From DASPLX01 sp035627375 (GTDB lineage: Bacteria; Pseudomonadota; Gammaproteobacteria; Burkholderiales; Burkholderiaceae_D): 31,863 bases of DNA. Location of the stretch: contig DASPLX010000002.1 of assembly GCA_035627375.1 (NCBI GenBank), positions 1 through 31,863 of the forward strand, given 5' to 3'. The notes beneath the pieces were generated by a model. The model worked only from the letters and a program-made list of their open reading frames with translations. It was not told the origin of the DNA and made no database searches. The position numbers were made by a program, and so were the translations under genes. The stretch's first letter is position 1. Each line of letters starts with the position of its first letter. This document shows, in pieces, positions 1 to 6,610 of the stretch.

Positions 1-121
1 CTGTCGGCCGCTCGAAGGCGATTGCTGCGTTGCGAATGCTCAGCAGGGGGCGGAAGCGGTGTTTCGCAAAGCATGCTTTGCGCCGCTGTAGCCGGTATGG
101 CCTGCAAGCCATACCGTGGAT
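1..121 (+). repeat. 121-bp exact terminal direct repeat, copy 1
   Basis: Bases 1-121 are identical to 31743-31863. The repeat starts just inside the terminal inverted repeat of the element and runs through the first two hairpins. An exact odd-length overlap of this size at both contig ends is what a de Bruijn assembler leaves when an edge starts and ends on the same k-mer. That happens for a circular molecule and also for a region flanked by two direct copies of a dispersed repeat. Confidence 0.95.
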
Positions 122-205
122 CCGCCCTGCTTCCGCTTCACGCTTGCAGGGCGCGTTTCCGCTTGCAAGCGGAAACCGTACCTCAGGCGGGCAACATGTT
201 GCCCG
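56..205. repeat. Array of five successive hairpins
   Basis: Five stem-forming units lie within 150 bp. (1) 65-82 is an 18-bp perfect palindrome, with an outer GCGG/CCGC pair at 56-59 and 83-86. (2) Arms 93-101 and 108-116 pair over 9 bp with a 6-nt loop. (3) Arms 124-130 and 146-152 pair over 7 bp. (4) 155-176 is a 22-bp perfect palindrome. (5) 188-205 is an 18-bp perfect palindrome. Perfect palindromes without a loop can extrude as cruciforms in DNA. No U-run follows any stem, so these are not ordinary intrinsic terminators. The first two units recur at the right end of the window. Confidence 0.85.
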
Positions 206-289
206 AATTCCCTGCTTTACCCTTGCACTCGCCTCCGATCGCCGCGGCATAAACCGCAAATCGGGGTGCGACAGACCACTAGCGAGGTT

Positions 290-526
290 TCATTCCGTAG
301 GCTCGAACAGTTCCTGGATATCGACCTCGAGCGCTTGGGCAAGACGTTCCAGGCCATCAATGGAGATATTGGTAACGCAACGCTCGAGTTGCGACACATA
401 GGTGCGATGAAAGTCCGCTGCCTCGGCCATTGCTTCCTGGCTGAGTCCTCGCATCGTCCGCAATTTCTTGAGATTCGCGGCGATTCTTTTACGCGCATCG
501 CCGGTTGAGGTAGAGGGTGTCTTCAT
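290..526 (-). CDS. Xre-family HTH transcriptional regulator
   Basis: This is a small protein of 78 residues from the ATG at 526. It is mostly one helix-turn-helix domain of the Cro/CI (Xre) type: the stretch from KRIAANLKKLR through GLSQEAMAEAADFHRTYVSQLERC to ISIDGLERLAQAL shows the usual five-helix pattern, with the recognition helix around HRTYVSQLE. An in-frame ATG at 556 would add ten residues, but they overlap the operator-like palindrome at 540-555, so the inner start is preferred. The stop lies 8 bp from the CTAG edge of the palindromic element. Such short Xre proteins act as DNA-binding repressors and often control their own promoter. The target is unknown. Fold assignment is confident; regulatory role is inferred. 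Confidence 0.85.
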   Translation of the reverse strand: MKTPSTSTGDARKRIAANLKKLRTMRGLSQEAMAEAADFHRTYVSQLERCVTNISIDGLERLAQALEVDIQELFEPTE

Positions 527-539
527 ACAACGGCGAGAC

Positions 540-582
540 TGACAGTCTACTGTCAATGAATCTACAGTATATAACTCTACTG
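540..582 (-). promoter_or_regulatory. Operator-like palindromes upstream of the Xre gene
   Basis: Two related inverted repeats lie just upstream of the Xre start. 540-555 is TGACAGT-CT-ACTGTCA with 7-bp arms. 565-582 is CAGTA-N8-TACTG, which covers a good -10-like hexamer on the minus strand (TATACT, 571 down to 566). No strong -35 is seen at the right distance. The shared CAGT/ACTG half-sites suggest two sites for one dimeric repressor, probably the adjacent Xre protein repressing itself. The palindromes are directly visible; the binding protein is inferred. Confidence 0.5.
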
Positions 583-682
583 GCTTTAAATCTCATTGAA
601 CATTAGAATGACTGTGCGCTTTACCTTGTCCGGTATCCGACTTTTCATTCGATCCTGGAGCGGGATTTCGACCGCTTGCCAT

Positions 683-688
683 AGGAGG
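683..688 (+). promoter_or_regulatory. Strong Shine-Dalgarno for the radC pseudogene
   Basis: AGGAGG sits 4 nt before the ATG at 693. It marks 693 as the original start of radC, although the reading frame that begins here does not carry the catalytic domain. Confidence 0.6.
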
Positions 689-692
689 CCGC

Positions 693-1222
693 ATGCCCCG
701 TGCTGTTCCGCCCTCGACCTTGCCCGCCACGCTTAGCACACGGGAAACCAGTGTGCTGCGCGCATCCTCGAACAACGCTTCATTGCCACGCCCGACTTCG
801 TCATCTATTGCCGTGAAGATGTCGTCGACTACTTGCGCTTCCGCTTCGCCGGGCTGGAAAGAGAAGAATTCCATGCGTTATGGTTGAACGTACGGCACCA
901 GGTGATCGCGGCGGAATGCCTGTTCATCGGCACGCTGACCAGCAGCGTGGTGTATCCGCGCGAAATCATCAAACATGCGTACAGACACAATGCGGCGGCG
1001 GTGATCTTCGCGCACAATCATCCGTCGGGAAATGCGAGGCCGAGCGCGAAGGATCTCGTGTTGACCAGGGAGTTGAAAGGCGCGTTGCGCCTGATCGATG
1101 TACGCCTGTGCGACCATATCGTGGTCACCGAGCACGAGGCCGTCGGCATCGAAACACAGACGATGAGAAGTGGCCGCCCGAGACGAGAGCGACGCACAGG
1201 TACTCGGTGCGGCGGTAGGTAA
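693..1222 (+). pseudogene. Frameshifted RadC / JAB-domain protein
   Basis: The downstream frame (about 758-1222) encodes a RadC-type MPN/JAB domain: VVDYLRFRFAGLEREEF, an ECLFIGT segment with the conserved Glu, YPREIIKHA, and the metal site HNHPSG...PSAKD, which fits H-x-H-x(10)-D exactly. The frame that follows the strong ribosome-binding site starts at 693 with a plausible RadC N-terminus (STRETSVLRA), while the matching continuation (ILEQRFIATPDF) is in the other frame. A loss of one base (or gain of two) near 755-765 explains both. Joined, the product would be about 176 residues, a normal length for short RadC2-like proteins. The C-terminal tail after the DHIVV segment is unusual and basic. 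Short RadC proteins are common in accessory regions; their function is unresolved. Either a real pseudogene or one sequencing error. A TTG at 833 could still start an N-truncated domain. Confidence 0.75.
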
Positions 1223-1321
1223 CGCCAATTTTTTTTTGAAATACATGTCGATTCTGCGCCATCTGGATCGTCGTGGAAGTGGAGCGCGATTGTTCCGCAA
1301 CTTAACCGCAAGGAGACCAAC

Positions 1322-1759
1322 ATGCGATTCATGATCATGATCAAAGCCGACCACAACAGCGAAGCGGGCGTGATGCCCAGTGAGCAATTGCTCGCCGAGA
1401 TGGGCCGGTTCAACGAAGAGCTGGTGAAGGCCGGCGTCATGCTGGCCGGCGAAGGCTTGCAACCCAGCTCGAAAGGCGCGCGCGTGCGCTTCTCGGGCAA
1501 GGAGCGCACGGTGATCGACGGGCCGTTCGCCGAAACCAAGGAATTGATCGCCGGCTTCTGGATCTGGAAGTGCGCCTCGCTGCAAGAGGCGATCGAGTGG
1601 GTCAAGCGCTGCCCGAACCCGATGCTGGGCGAATCGGAAATCGAGATCCGGCAGATCTTCGAGGCCGAGGATTTCGGCGAGGAATTCACGCCGGAGCTGC
1701 GCGAGCAGGAAGAGCGGTTGCGCGTGCAGATTGCCGTGCAGGCGGGGGAGTCGCGCTGA
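1322..1759 (+). CDS. YciI-like DGPF-domain protein
   Basis: This 145-residue protein opens with MRFMIMIKAD and carries the signature DGPFAETKELIAGFW in the middle, typical of the YCII/DGPF superfamily (COG3795). These proteins have a ferredoxin-like alpha-beta fold and form dimers. Many sit beside ECF sigma factors, and their biochemical role is generally unknown. Here no sigma-factor gene is adjacent. The start is supported by AAGGAG about 7 nt upstream. The acidic, glutamate-rich C-terminus after FEAEDFGEEF is an ordinary extension of this family. The gene is convergent with the alpha/beta hydrolase, with 112 bp between them. Confidence 0.85.
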   Translation: MRFMIMIKADHNSEAGVMPSEQLLAEMGRFNEELVKAGVMLAGEGLQPSSKGARVRFSGKERTVIDGPFAETKELIAGFWIWKCASLQEAIEWVKRCPNPMLGESEIEIRQIFEAEDFGEEFTPELREQEERLRVQIAVQAGESR

Positions 1760-1871
1760 TTATTCGATGATGGTTGGTGCCGCTGGTCTTTCGTGAATAG
1801 TGGTGGCGATACAGTTCAGGTCATTGCCTTTGGTGGGATTTTCCTGCCATTTAAACCTAGTTCACTTCGGA

Positions 1872-2849
1872 TCAGCGGGCGGCCTGATGCACGAACCCGG
1901 AAATGGCGTGTAGCGCTTCCGCCCGAAAAATGCGATCGCCCCGTCCCCGCGGATCCTCCAGAGCGTGTCCCGAATCCGGGTATACCACCAGCTTGATGTT
2001 GTCCTGCTTCAGGCTGCGCAGACGTTCGACGCTGGCAGCGGTGGGCACATTGGTATCCTCGCCGCCGAGCACAACCAGCGCCGGGACACGCACCTGGCGC
2101 CAGTAAGGCAAGGGATCAAAGTCGCCAACCGCTTGCCAGAAGCCGCGCTGACCGACATGTCGCAAATAAAGCGCATTCAACTGGGCCATTGCGTCGGCAA
2201 CCGGCGGCAGGAAGCCCAGCTGGCGCAGGTTGTGGCGCTCTTCATAGACCACGATGTCACGCAGTGGCAACGAGGCGCCGACCACATTGGTCACGAACCC
2301 GACATCGCTGCCGCGGGCTGCGACGATGGGGGCAATCTGGCCACCCTGGCTCAAGCCGATCACGCCGATTTTGGAGAGCGGCAGGCCCGAGCTGAACTTA
2401 AGAAAATGCACTGCCGCCTCGGTGTCGGTTGCCAGATCTTCCATGCTGGCGCCACGCCAGTTTCCTTCGGACTTGCCGGACCCACGCTTGTCCGGAAGCA
2501 GCACGGCAATTCCCTGAGCCTGCAAGTGCTGCACCAAGCTCAGATACCAGAAATTATCTCGATGGCTGTTCCCCGAGCCATGGATGATGACGACACCCGG
2601 GTAGGGACCCTCAACCTTCGGAACGAACAGCATCCCTGCCAATGCGATCGATTGGGCGTCGTTTTTAAAGCCGACCTCGCGGTAGCTGAGTTCCTTGAGG
2701 GACAGCCCGGTAAAGGCACGTGGAGGCTCTCCCTGACGCAGGGTTTTCCACAGGGGGGGAGCTCCAATGAACAGCATCAGAGCGAAAGCTACGATAAGCG
2801 CCGCTTTTTTCTTGGTCATATGTGCCGCAAAATATCTTGTGGAAGACAT
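1872..2849 (-). CDS. Membrane-anchored or exported alpha/beta hydrolase
   Basis: The protein has 325 residues from the ATG at 2849. A positively charged KKK followed by a hydrophobic stretch (residues 13-31) is a signal peptide or anchor. The hydrolase core shows the oxyanion segment HGSG (90-93), a DKRGSGKSEG loop, the nucleophile elbow GLSQGG with Ser167, an Asp in GGEDTNVP (265) and a His in DSGHALED (295), giving a complete Ser-Asp-His triad. This places it with dienelactone-hydrolase or S9-like esterases/peptidases acting in the periplasm; the substrate cannot be read from sequence. An inner ATG at 2819 gives a more compact signal peptide and is a serious alternative start, because 2849 directly abuts the 54-bp inverted repeat. 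Neither start has a strong ribosome-binding site. Confidence 0.85.
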   Translation of the reverse strand: MSSTRYFAAHMTKKKAALIVAFALMLFIGAPPLWKTLRQGEPPRAFTGLSLKELSYREVGFKNDAQSIALAGMLFVPKVEGPYPGVVIIHGSGNSHRDNFWYLSLVQHLQAQGIAVLLPDKRGSGKSEGNWRGASMEDLATDTEAAVHFLKFSSGLPLSKIGVIGLSQGGQIAPIVAARGSDVGFVTNVVGASLPLRDIVVYEERHNLRQLGFLPPVADAMAQLNALYLRHVGQRGFWQAVGDFDPLPYWRQVRVPALVVLGGEDTNVPTAASVERLRSLKQDNIKLVVYPDSGHALEDPRGRGDRIFRAEALHAISGFVHQAAR

Positions 2850-2903
2850 TAGAACTCATTTCATAAATAGTCGCGACCCCGGCTATTTATGAAATGAGTT
2901 CTA
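2850..2903. repeat. 54-bp inverted repeat with 21-bp perfect arms
   Basis: 2850-2870 and 2883-2903 are exact reverse complements, separated by 12 bp (TCGCGACCCCGG). Each arm is AT-rich and holds the near-palindrome ATTTCATAAAT, unlike the GC-rich surroundings. The left arm abuts the hydrolase start codon at 2849. Read outward, both arms contain ATGAAATGA, a minimal Met-Lys-stop frame. It may be a paired operator for a dimeric regulator, a hairpin in the mRNA leader, or the scar of a small mobile element. The symmetry is directly visible; the role is open. Confidence 0.9.
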
Positions 2904-3157
2904 GTATTGCAGCCAGCGAGCGCGAGTTCATCCGCTTTCCGACGAACTGCAAAATTCAGGTGCTGAATGGCAAAGAGCGGCGATCGGCCGTCGGTGTGCG
3001 CGTCCCTGGCGCCCGTGTACCGTCTCCACGGAGTGACCAACCTCTTCGATCATCGGAGATCGGGTTGGTCAGGACATCAGTAAGAAATGGGAAAATCCGT
3101 CTACACTCGAAGCTTCTCGCGAATTCACGCAGACCATCTTCTTTCCCGATCGCCGCC
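2904..3157. other. Non-coding stretch with a bulged hairpin
   Basis: The frame that continues into the ASCH gene is open through here from 2894, but its composition (Arg/Pro/Ser-rich, no recognisable motif) does not look like protein. The only structure found is a 36-nt hairpin at 3035-3070: outer arms GACCAACC (3035-3042) and GGTTGGTC (3063-3070), inner arms CGATC (3047-3051) and GATCG (3058-3062), a 4-nt bulge on one side and a 6-nt loop. No convincing promoter for the ASCH gene was identified. Confidence 0.5.
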
Positions 3158-3652
3158 ATGCCGCCTATCGCCGTTCCCGAAAAACTCAAGCCGTTCTGGC
3201 AAGCCTTTTCATCCCAATGGAACGGAGACGCCGACGCCAGGTTCTACGAAGCGTTTTATTTTTGCGATAACGAGCAGGACGCGGAAGAACTCGGACAACT
3301 TGTCCTCGCCGGCACGAAGCGGGCGACGGCGAGTCTGTTGATGGCACACGAGGCGGAGGGCAAGCCCTTGCCCGAGGTCGGCGCGCTGAGCATCGTCACG
3401 AACTGGAGCGGCGAGCCGCTATGCGTCATCGAGACGACGCGCGTCGACATCGTCCCCTTCGATCAAGTGACGGCGGAATTCGCCGCGACCGAGGGCGAAG
3501 GCGACAAGTCGCTGGCTTATTGGCGGGAAGGGCATTGGCGATTCTTCAGCCGCGAATGTCAACAACTCGGACTCGAGCCGAGCAGCGACATGCTGGTGGT
3601 ATGCGAGCGATTCCAGGTGGTGTATCCCCACGTCGATCGGACGGCTTGCTAG
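3158..3652 (+). CDS. ASCH-domain protein
   Basis: This is a 164-residue protein. It begins with a helix for LKPFWQAFSSQW, then FYEAFYFCDNEQDAEELGQLVLAGTKRATASLL, followed by LPEVGALSIVTNWSGEPLCVIETTRV, EGEGDKSLAYWREGHWRFF and MLVVCERFQVVY. The GTKRAT and EGEGD...W..GHW..FF blocks are those of bacterial ASCH proteins, a PUA-like beta-barrel fold thought to bind RNA or, in the YqfB branch, to hydrolyse N4-acetylcytidine. The start at 3158 is chosen because family similarity begins there; the longer open frame upstream is not protein-like. The stop codon overlaps the stop of the convergent ABM gene in the shared tetranucleotide CTAG (3649-3652). Confidence 0.88.
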   Translation: MPPIAVPEKLKPFWQAFSSQWNGDADARFYEAFYFCDNEQDAEELGQLVLAGTKRATASLLMAHEAEGKPLPEVGALSIVTNWSGEPLCVIETTRVDIVPFDQVTAEFAATEGEGDKSLAYWREGHWRFFSRECQQLGLEPSSDMLVVCERFQVVYPHVDRTAC

Positions 3653-3981
3653 TCGCCGGCGCCCCTCTCCGGCAACACCAGGAAATCGGCGACCGGCTCC
3701 GGCACGATCTCCGGAAAGCTCTCGGCGATCGCCGCCCGCATTGCCGCGCTGGCTTGCGGATCTTCGGTGGGCGCGGCGAAGGCCTGTTGCCGCGCCTCGG
3801 CGCTCGGCCATTGCGCATAGCTGTACCATACGCCGTCCGGCCCTTTGTGCAAGCGTGATCCCAGCGAGCCCCTTCCGAGCAAGAGTTCGGAAACGCGCGA
3901 CCAGGCTCGGACGAACGTATCCTCGCTGCCAGGATGAAGGCGCCACCTGTAAAGCACCGCGAAACCGGGGAGCGTCTTCAT
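3649..3981 (-). CDS. Antibiotic biosynthesis monooxygenase (ABM)-like protein
   Basis: This small protein of 110 residues has the pattern of a dimeric alpha/beta-barrel ABM-type domain: FAVLYRWRLHPGSEDTFVRAWSRVSELL, a GSLGSRLHKGPDGVWYSYAQWPSAEARQQAF middle, and a C-terminal ADFLVLPE strand. Proteins of this kind bind small aromatic or haem-like ligands or act as quinone-type monooxygenases; no catalytic residue can be assigned here. The ATG at 3981 overlaps the stop of the upstream molybdopterin-fold gene in ATGA, so the two are probably translationally coupled. A longer frame up to 4023 exists but would enter the upstream gene without support. Confidence 0.8.
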   Translation of the reverse strand: MKTLPGFAVLYRWRLHPGSEDTFVRAWSRVSELLLGRGSLGSRLHKGPDGVWYSYAQWPSAEARQQAFAAPTEDPQASAAMRAAIAESFPEIVPEPVADFLVLPERGAGD

Positions 3982-4571
3982 GCCGCTTCCTGCACTTCGA
4001 TGTGATACAAGCCCCACGGGCAAGACGCGAAGCGGTCGCCGACCGGCCTAGCCATCATGTCCTCGAAGCGGTCCGCGTCGTACACCGCCCAGAGCGGGCC
4101 GAGTCCGCCGAGCGGCATCGGTTTGCCGTCGAGATGGGTGGCGACGATGAAGCGGTACTTGCGGAGTTCGGCGATCGGCGCCACCACCGCATAACCGTCG
4201 ATCGCGCGCAGCACGATCTTCGTCTTGTCGTCGAGCTTCGCTCCGGCAGTCTTCAACACATCGAGCAGCGAGGGGCCGGACAGCGTATGCGGCCGGGCAT
4301 CGTATTCGAGCGTCGGTTTAATCGTGGTCGCGGGCAGCGCGGCCAGCGCCGCGAAATCGAAGGCATGCGCGCGTTCGAACTTCACGCCTTGCTTCTTCAT
4401 CATCTGATCGAAGGCCGGATCGAGCGGGCCGCGATTGCCGCGAGCGACTGCGCCGGTGATCGTCAGCAGCGCCGGTCCGCGTGCAGAGCGGGGCGCCTTC
4501 GCGGCGTGCGCGGAAGACGGCAAGGCGAGCGAGCCGAGCGCGGCGGTCACGAGGAAGTCACGTTTGTTCAA
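3978..4571 (-). CDS. Exported molybdopterin-dependent oxidoreductase-fold protein
   Basis: The protein of 197 residues starts at TTG (4571), 7 nt after a clear AGGAG; no better ATG exists. A signal peptide is visible (KRDFLVTAALGSLALPSSAHA, cleavage near residue 23). The rest matches the single-domain sulfite-oxidase-like molybdopterin fold: LLTITGAV near the start, a YDARPHTLSGPSLLDVLKTAGA segment, IDGYAVVAPIAELRKYRFIVATHLDGKPMPLGGLGPLWAVYD and a final WGLYHIEV strand. Small periplasmic members of this family often lack the Moco-ligand cysteine of true sulfite oxidases. The only Cys here is in FASCPW near the end, so enzymatic activity is uncertain. It is translationally coupled to the ABM gene. 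Confidence 0.85.
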   Translation of the reverse strand: MNKRDFLVTAALGSLALPSSAHAAKAPRSARGPALLTITGAVARGNRGPLDPAFDQMMKKQGVKFERAHAFDFAALAALPATTIKPTLEYDARPHTLSGPSLLDVLKTAGAKLDDKTKIVLRAIDGYAVVAPIAELRKYRFIVATHLDGKPMPLGGLGPLWAVYDADRFEDMMARPVGDRFASCPWGLYHIEVQEAA

Positions 4572-4755
4572 GACAATCTCCTGGATGGCGGCGAGTCGCA
4601 GGATTGTAGCGCGATAGCCGACCCGCCAAATGACAAATCGACATTGACATTGCTCACGTTATCGACAGGGTCGAACGCTTGCTGCGCAGCCGCAATACAT
4701 TCGCGGGGAGGCGCGGTATAGTGATTCCATCCGCAGCAAGGCAGTACCCCTCATC

Positions 4756-5295
4756 ATGACTACCCTGACTCAACCGAACGTCAAGTTGCGCCCGCTCGAG
4801 CGCAACGACTTGCACTTCGTCCATCAGATCAACAACAACAGCAACATCATGCGCTACTGGTTCGAGGAGCCGTACGAAGCGTATGTCGAGCTGGTGCAGC
4901 TCTACGACCGCCACATCCACGACCAGAGCGAGCGCCGCTTCATCATCGAGAACGACGAGGGCGACCTGGTCGGGCTGGTGGAGATCGTGGAGATCAACTA
5001 CATCCACCGCCGCGCAGAGTTCCAGATCATCATCGCACCGGCTTTCCAAGGCAAGCACTATGCCGAACGCGCGACGCGCATGGCGATCGATTACGCCTTC
5101 CGCGTGCTGAACCTGTGCAAGCTCTATCTGCTCGTCGACAAGGAAAACGTCAAGGCGATCCACATCTACGAGAAATGCGGCTTCGAACACGAAGGCGACC
5201 TGATCGGCGAATTCTTCGTCAACGGCGAGTATCGCGACGCGATCCGCATGTGCATCTTCCAGAAGAAATACCTGGAGATGAGCCGGGACGCGTAG
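4756..5295 (+). CDS. speG: Spermidine N1-acetyltransferase
   Basis: The 179-residue GNAT protein closely follows SpeG: LRPLERNDLHFVHQINNNSNIMRYWFEEPYEA at the N-terminus with the acidic polyamine-binding loop, FIIENDEGDLVGLVEI, the acetyl-CoA pocket QGKHYAERATRMAIDYAF, and LYLLVDKENVKAIHIYEKCGFEHEGDLIGEFFVNGEYRDAIRMCIFQ. It transfers acetyl from acetyl-CoA to spermidine or spermine in the cytoplasm, relieving polyamine toxicity. The family forms dodecamers with an allosteric polyamine site. The usual length is 170-186 residues, so the gene is complete. A TATAGT at 4716-4721 could be a -10, but no good -35 goes with it. It stands alone between unrelated genes. Confidence 0.93.
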   Translation: MTTLTQPNVKLRPLERNDLHFVHQINNNSNIMRYWFEEPYEAYVELVQLYDRHIHDQSERRFIIENDEGDLVGLVEIVEINYIHRRAEFQIIIAPAFQGKHYAERATRMAIDYAFRVLNLCKLYLLVDKENVKAIHIYEKCGFEHEGDLIGEFFVNGEYRDAIRMCIFQKKYLEMSRDA

Positions 5296-5374
5296 TCTCT
5301 TACTCCTCCCCGTAGACATCGCCCGCCGCCATCCCGGCAAACATTCGGCAGACGCTGCTACTGGGATGGGCTCT

Positions 5375-5399
5375 GAGCCGATGGCTTCGCATCGGGCTC
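5375..5399 (+). repeat. Stem-loop downstream of speG
   Basis: GAGCCGATG (5375-5383) and CATCGGGCTC (5390-5399) pair with one bulged G around a 6-nt loop. No U-run follows. It lies between speG and the EF-hand gene and may terminate or stabilise the speG transcript. Confidence 0.4.
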
Positions 5400-5464
5400 A
5401 AGATCGAACTCAAGAAAGCCCCGCTTCGGCCGATATCAAGAATAAGCAATGCCGGGGGTTGCTC

Positions 5465-6547
5465 ATGAAAATCGAAGCATCCAGCATCAGTTTTGCCGGT
5501 TCGCACCGCGCTTCCGCGCGCGTCGAGGTGCGCGAGACCATGCGTGCCTGGATCGGCGACCGGCGGCCCGACTTCGAGGGAATCGAAGCCGGCCGGCCGC
5601 AACGCGAAGCGCGCGCTCTTCCAGCGCCCGATGAAATGCTCGCTTTCCTGTCCGGACTTCCGGATCCCGATGAGGCAGCAGCCCAGGCGGCCCAGGAAGC
5701 CCAGGCGCTGGCCGAAGCCGCCGACGCCGTCGAACGCGATCCGAAACTGCTGTTGCTGAAACTCGTGATCGAGATATTGTCGGGCCGCCCGGTGAAGACG
5801 ATTTCGCTCGACGACATGCGCGCGCTCGAACAGCAGCGCGCCTGCCTCGCGTCGCAGCAGGCGCAGGCCGCGCCTCGGGCCGGTTTCGGCGTCGAATACG
5901 ATCGCCACGAGGTGCGCACGGAACACGAGCAGATGCGTTTTGCCGCCGAGGGAATCGTGCGCACGGCGGACGGCAAGGAAATCCGCTTTCAACTCGCGCT
6001 GGCCGCCGAACGCAGCTATCGCGAGGAATCGAATGTTTCGCTGCGCGCCGGCGACGGCGTGCGCAAGGATCCGCTGGTCATCAATTTCGACGGCACTTCC
6101 GCCCAATTGCAGAGCACGCGCTTTTCCTTCGATCTCGACGGCGACGGCACGCGGGAAGACGTGCCGCTCCTGGCAGGCAATCGCGGCTATCTCGCGCTGG
6201 ACCTGGATGGCAACGGCAAGGTGGATTCCGGCAAGGAGTTGTTCGGCACCGCCAGCGGCGACGGCTTCGCCGATCTCGCGCGCTACGACGACGACGGCAA
6301 CGGCTGGATCGATGAAGGCGACGCCGTGTTCGACCGGCTGCTGGTATGGAAGCCGGCGGCGGGCGGCGGGCAGCTGCAGGCATTGCGCGAGCATGGCGTC
6401 GGCGCGCTTAGCCTGGGGCGGGTGGAAACGCCGTTCGAACTGAAGGGCGAAGCCAATGCCGGGCTGGGCGCGGTGCGCAGCAGCGGCATCTATCTCAATG
6501 AAGACGGCAGCGCGGGCAGCCTGCAACAAATCGACGTGATGGTTTGA
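5465..6547 (+). CDS. Calcium-binding EF-hand-type protein
   Basis: The protein has 360 residues from the ATG at 5465, which follows a G-rich ribosome-binding site. The frame is open upstream to 5366, but that part is not protein-like. The N-terminal half is Ala/Glu-rich and helical (70-135) with no known domain. Three Asp-rich loops follow: DLDGDGTRED (223-232), DLDGNGKVDSGKE (246-258) and DDDGNGWIDEGD (275-286), fitting the DxDxDG calcium-loop pattern of EF-hand and dockerin-like motifs. Between them lies the block GNRGYLALDLDGNGK typical of proteobacterial surface or secreted proteins with VCBS-like context. No signal peptide is seen, so export, if any, would be non-classical. Function is unknown. 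The HEXXH gene follows 63 bp downstream in the same direction. Confidence 0.75.
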   Translation: MKIEASSISFAGSHRASARVEVRETMRAWIGDRRPDFEGIEAGRPQREARALPAPDEMLAFLSGLPDPDEAAAQAAQEAQALAEAADAVERDPKLLLLKLVIEILSGRPVKTISLDDMRALEQQRACLASQQAQAAPRAGFGVEYDRHEVRTEHEQMRFAAEGIVRTADGKEIRFQLALAAERSYREESNVSLRAGDGVRKDPLVINFDGTSAQLQSTRFSFDLDGDGTREDVPLLAGNRGYLALDLDGNGKVDSGKELFGTASGDGFADLARYDDDGNGWIDEGDAVFDRLLVWKPAAGGGQLQALREHGVGALSLGRVETPFELKGEANAGLGAVRSSGIYLNEDGSAGSLQQIDVMV

Positions 6548-6610
6548 CCTTGCGCCCGGGTGGCCTACAATGAAGCGTTCCATATCGCTTCATTCGACTG
6601 TTCCCATCCC

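Larger units (their letters stand above)
1..282. mobile_element. Right part of a palindromic MITE-like element
   Basis: This stretch has no convincing gene. It holds a dense series of perfect or near-perfect palindromes (56-205) and ends at CTAG (279-282). The last 32 bases (251-282), read in reverse complement, match 31711-31742 at 27 of 32 positions, so the two window ends carry the two terminal inverted repeats of one element type. Joined through the 121-bp overlap, the element would be about 314 bp. CTAG at both outer edges could be a target duplication or part of the inverted repeat. There is no transposase, so it is non-autonomous at best. Family assignment is unknown: targeting of CTAG/TA is known for some IS630 and IS5-type elements, but that link is only inference. 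Confidence 0.6.

Noticed and set aside
56..205. CRISPR array
   Set aside because: The palindromic units differ in sequence and spacing; there are no regularly spaced identical repeats and no cas genes.
22..508. Small open frames in the left-end element
   Set aside because: They overlap palindromes or run antisense to the Xre gene, lack ribosome-binding sites and show no motif.
2894..3157. N-terminal extension of the ASCH protein
   Set aside because: The frame is open but begins inside the inverted repeat, is Arg/Ser/Pro-rich and extends beyond the normal family start.
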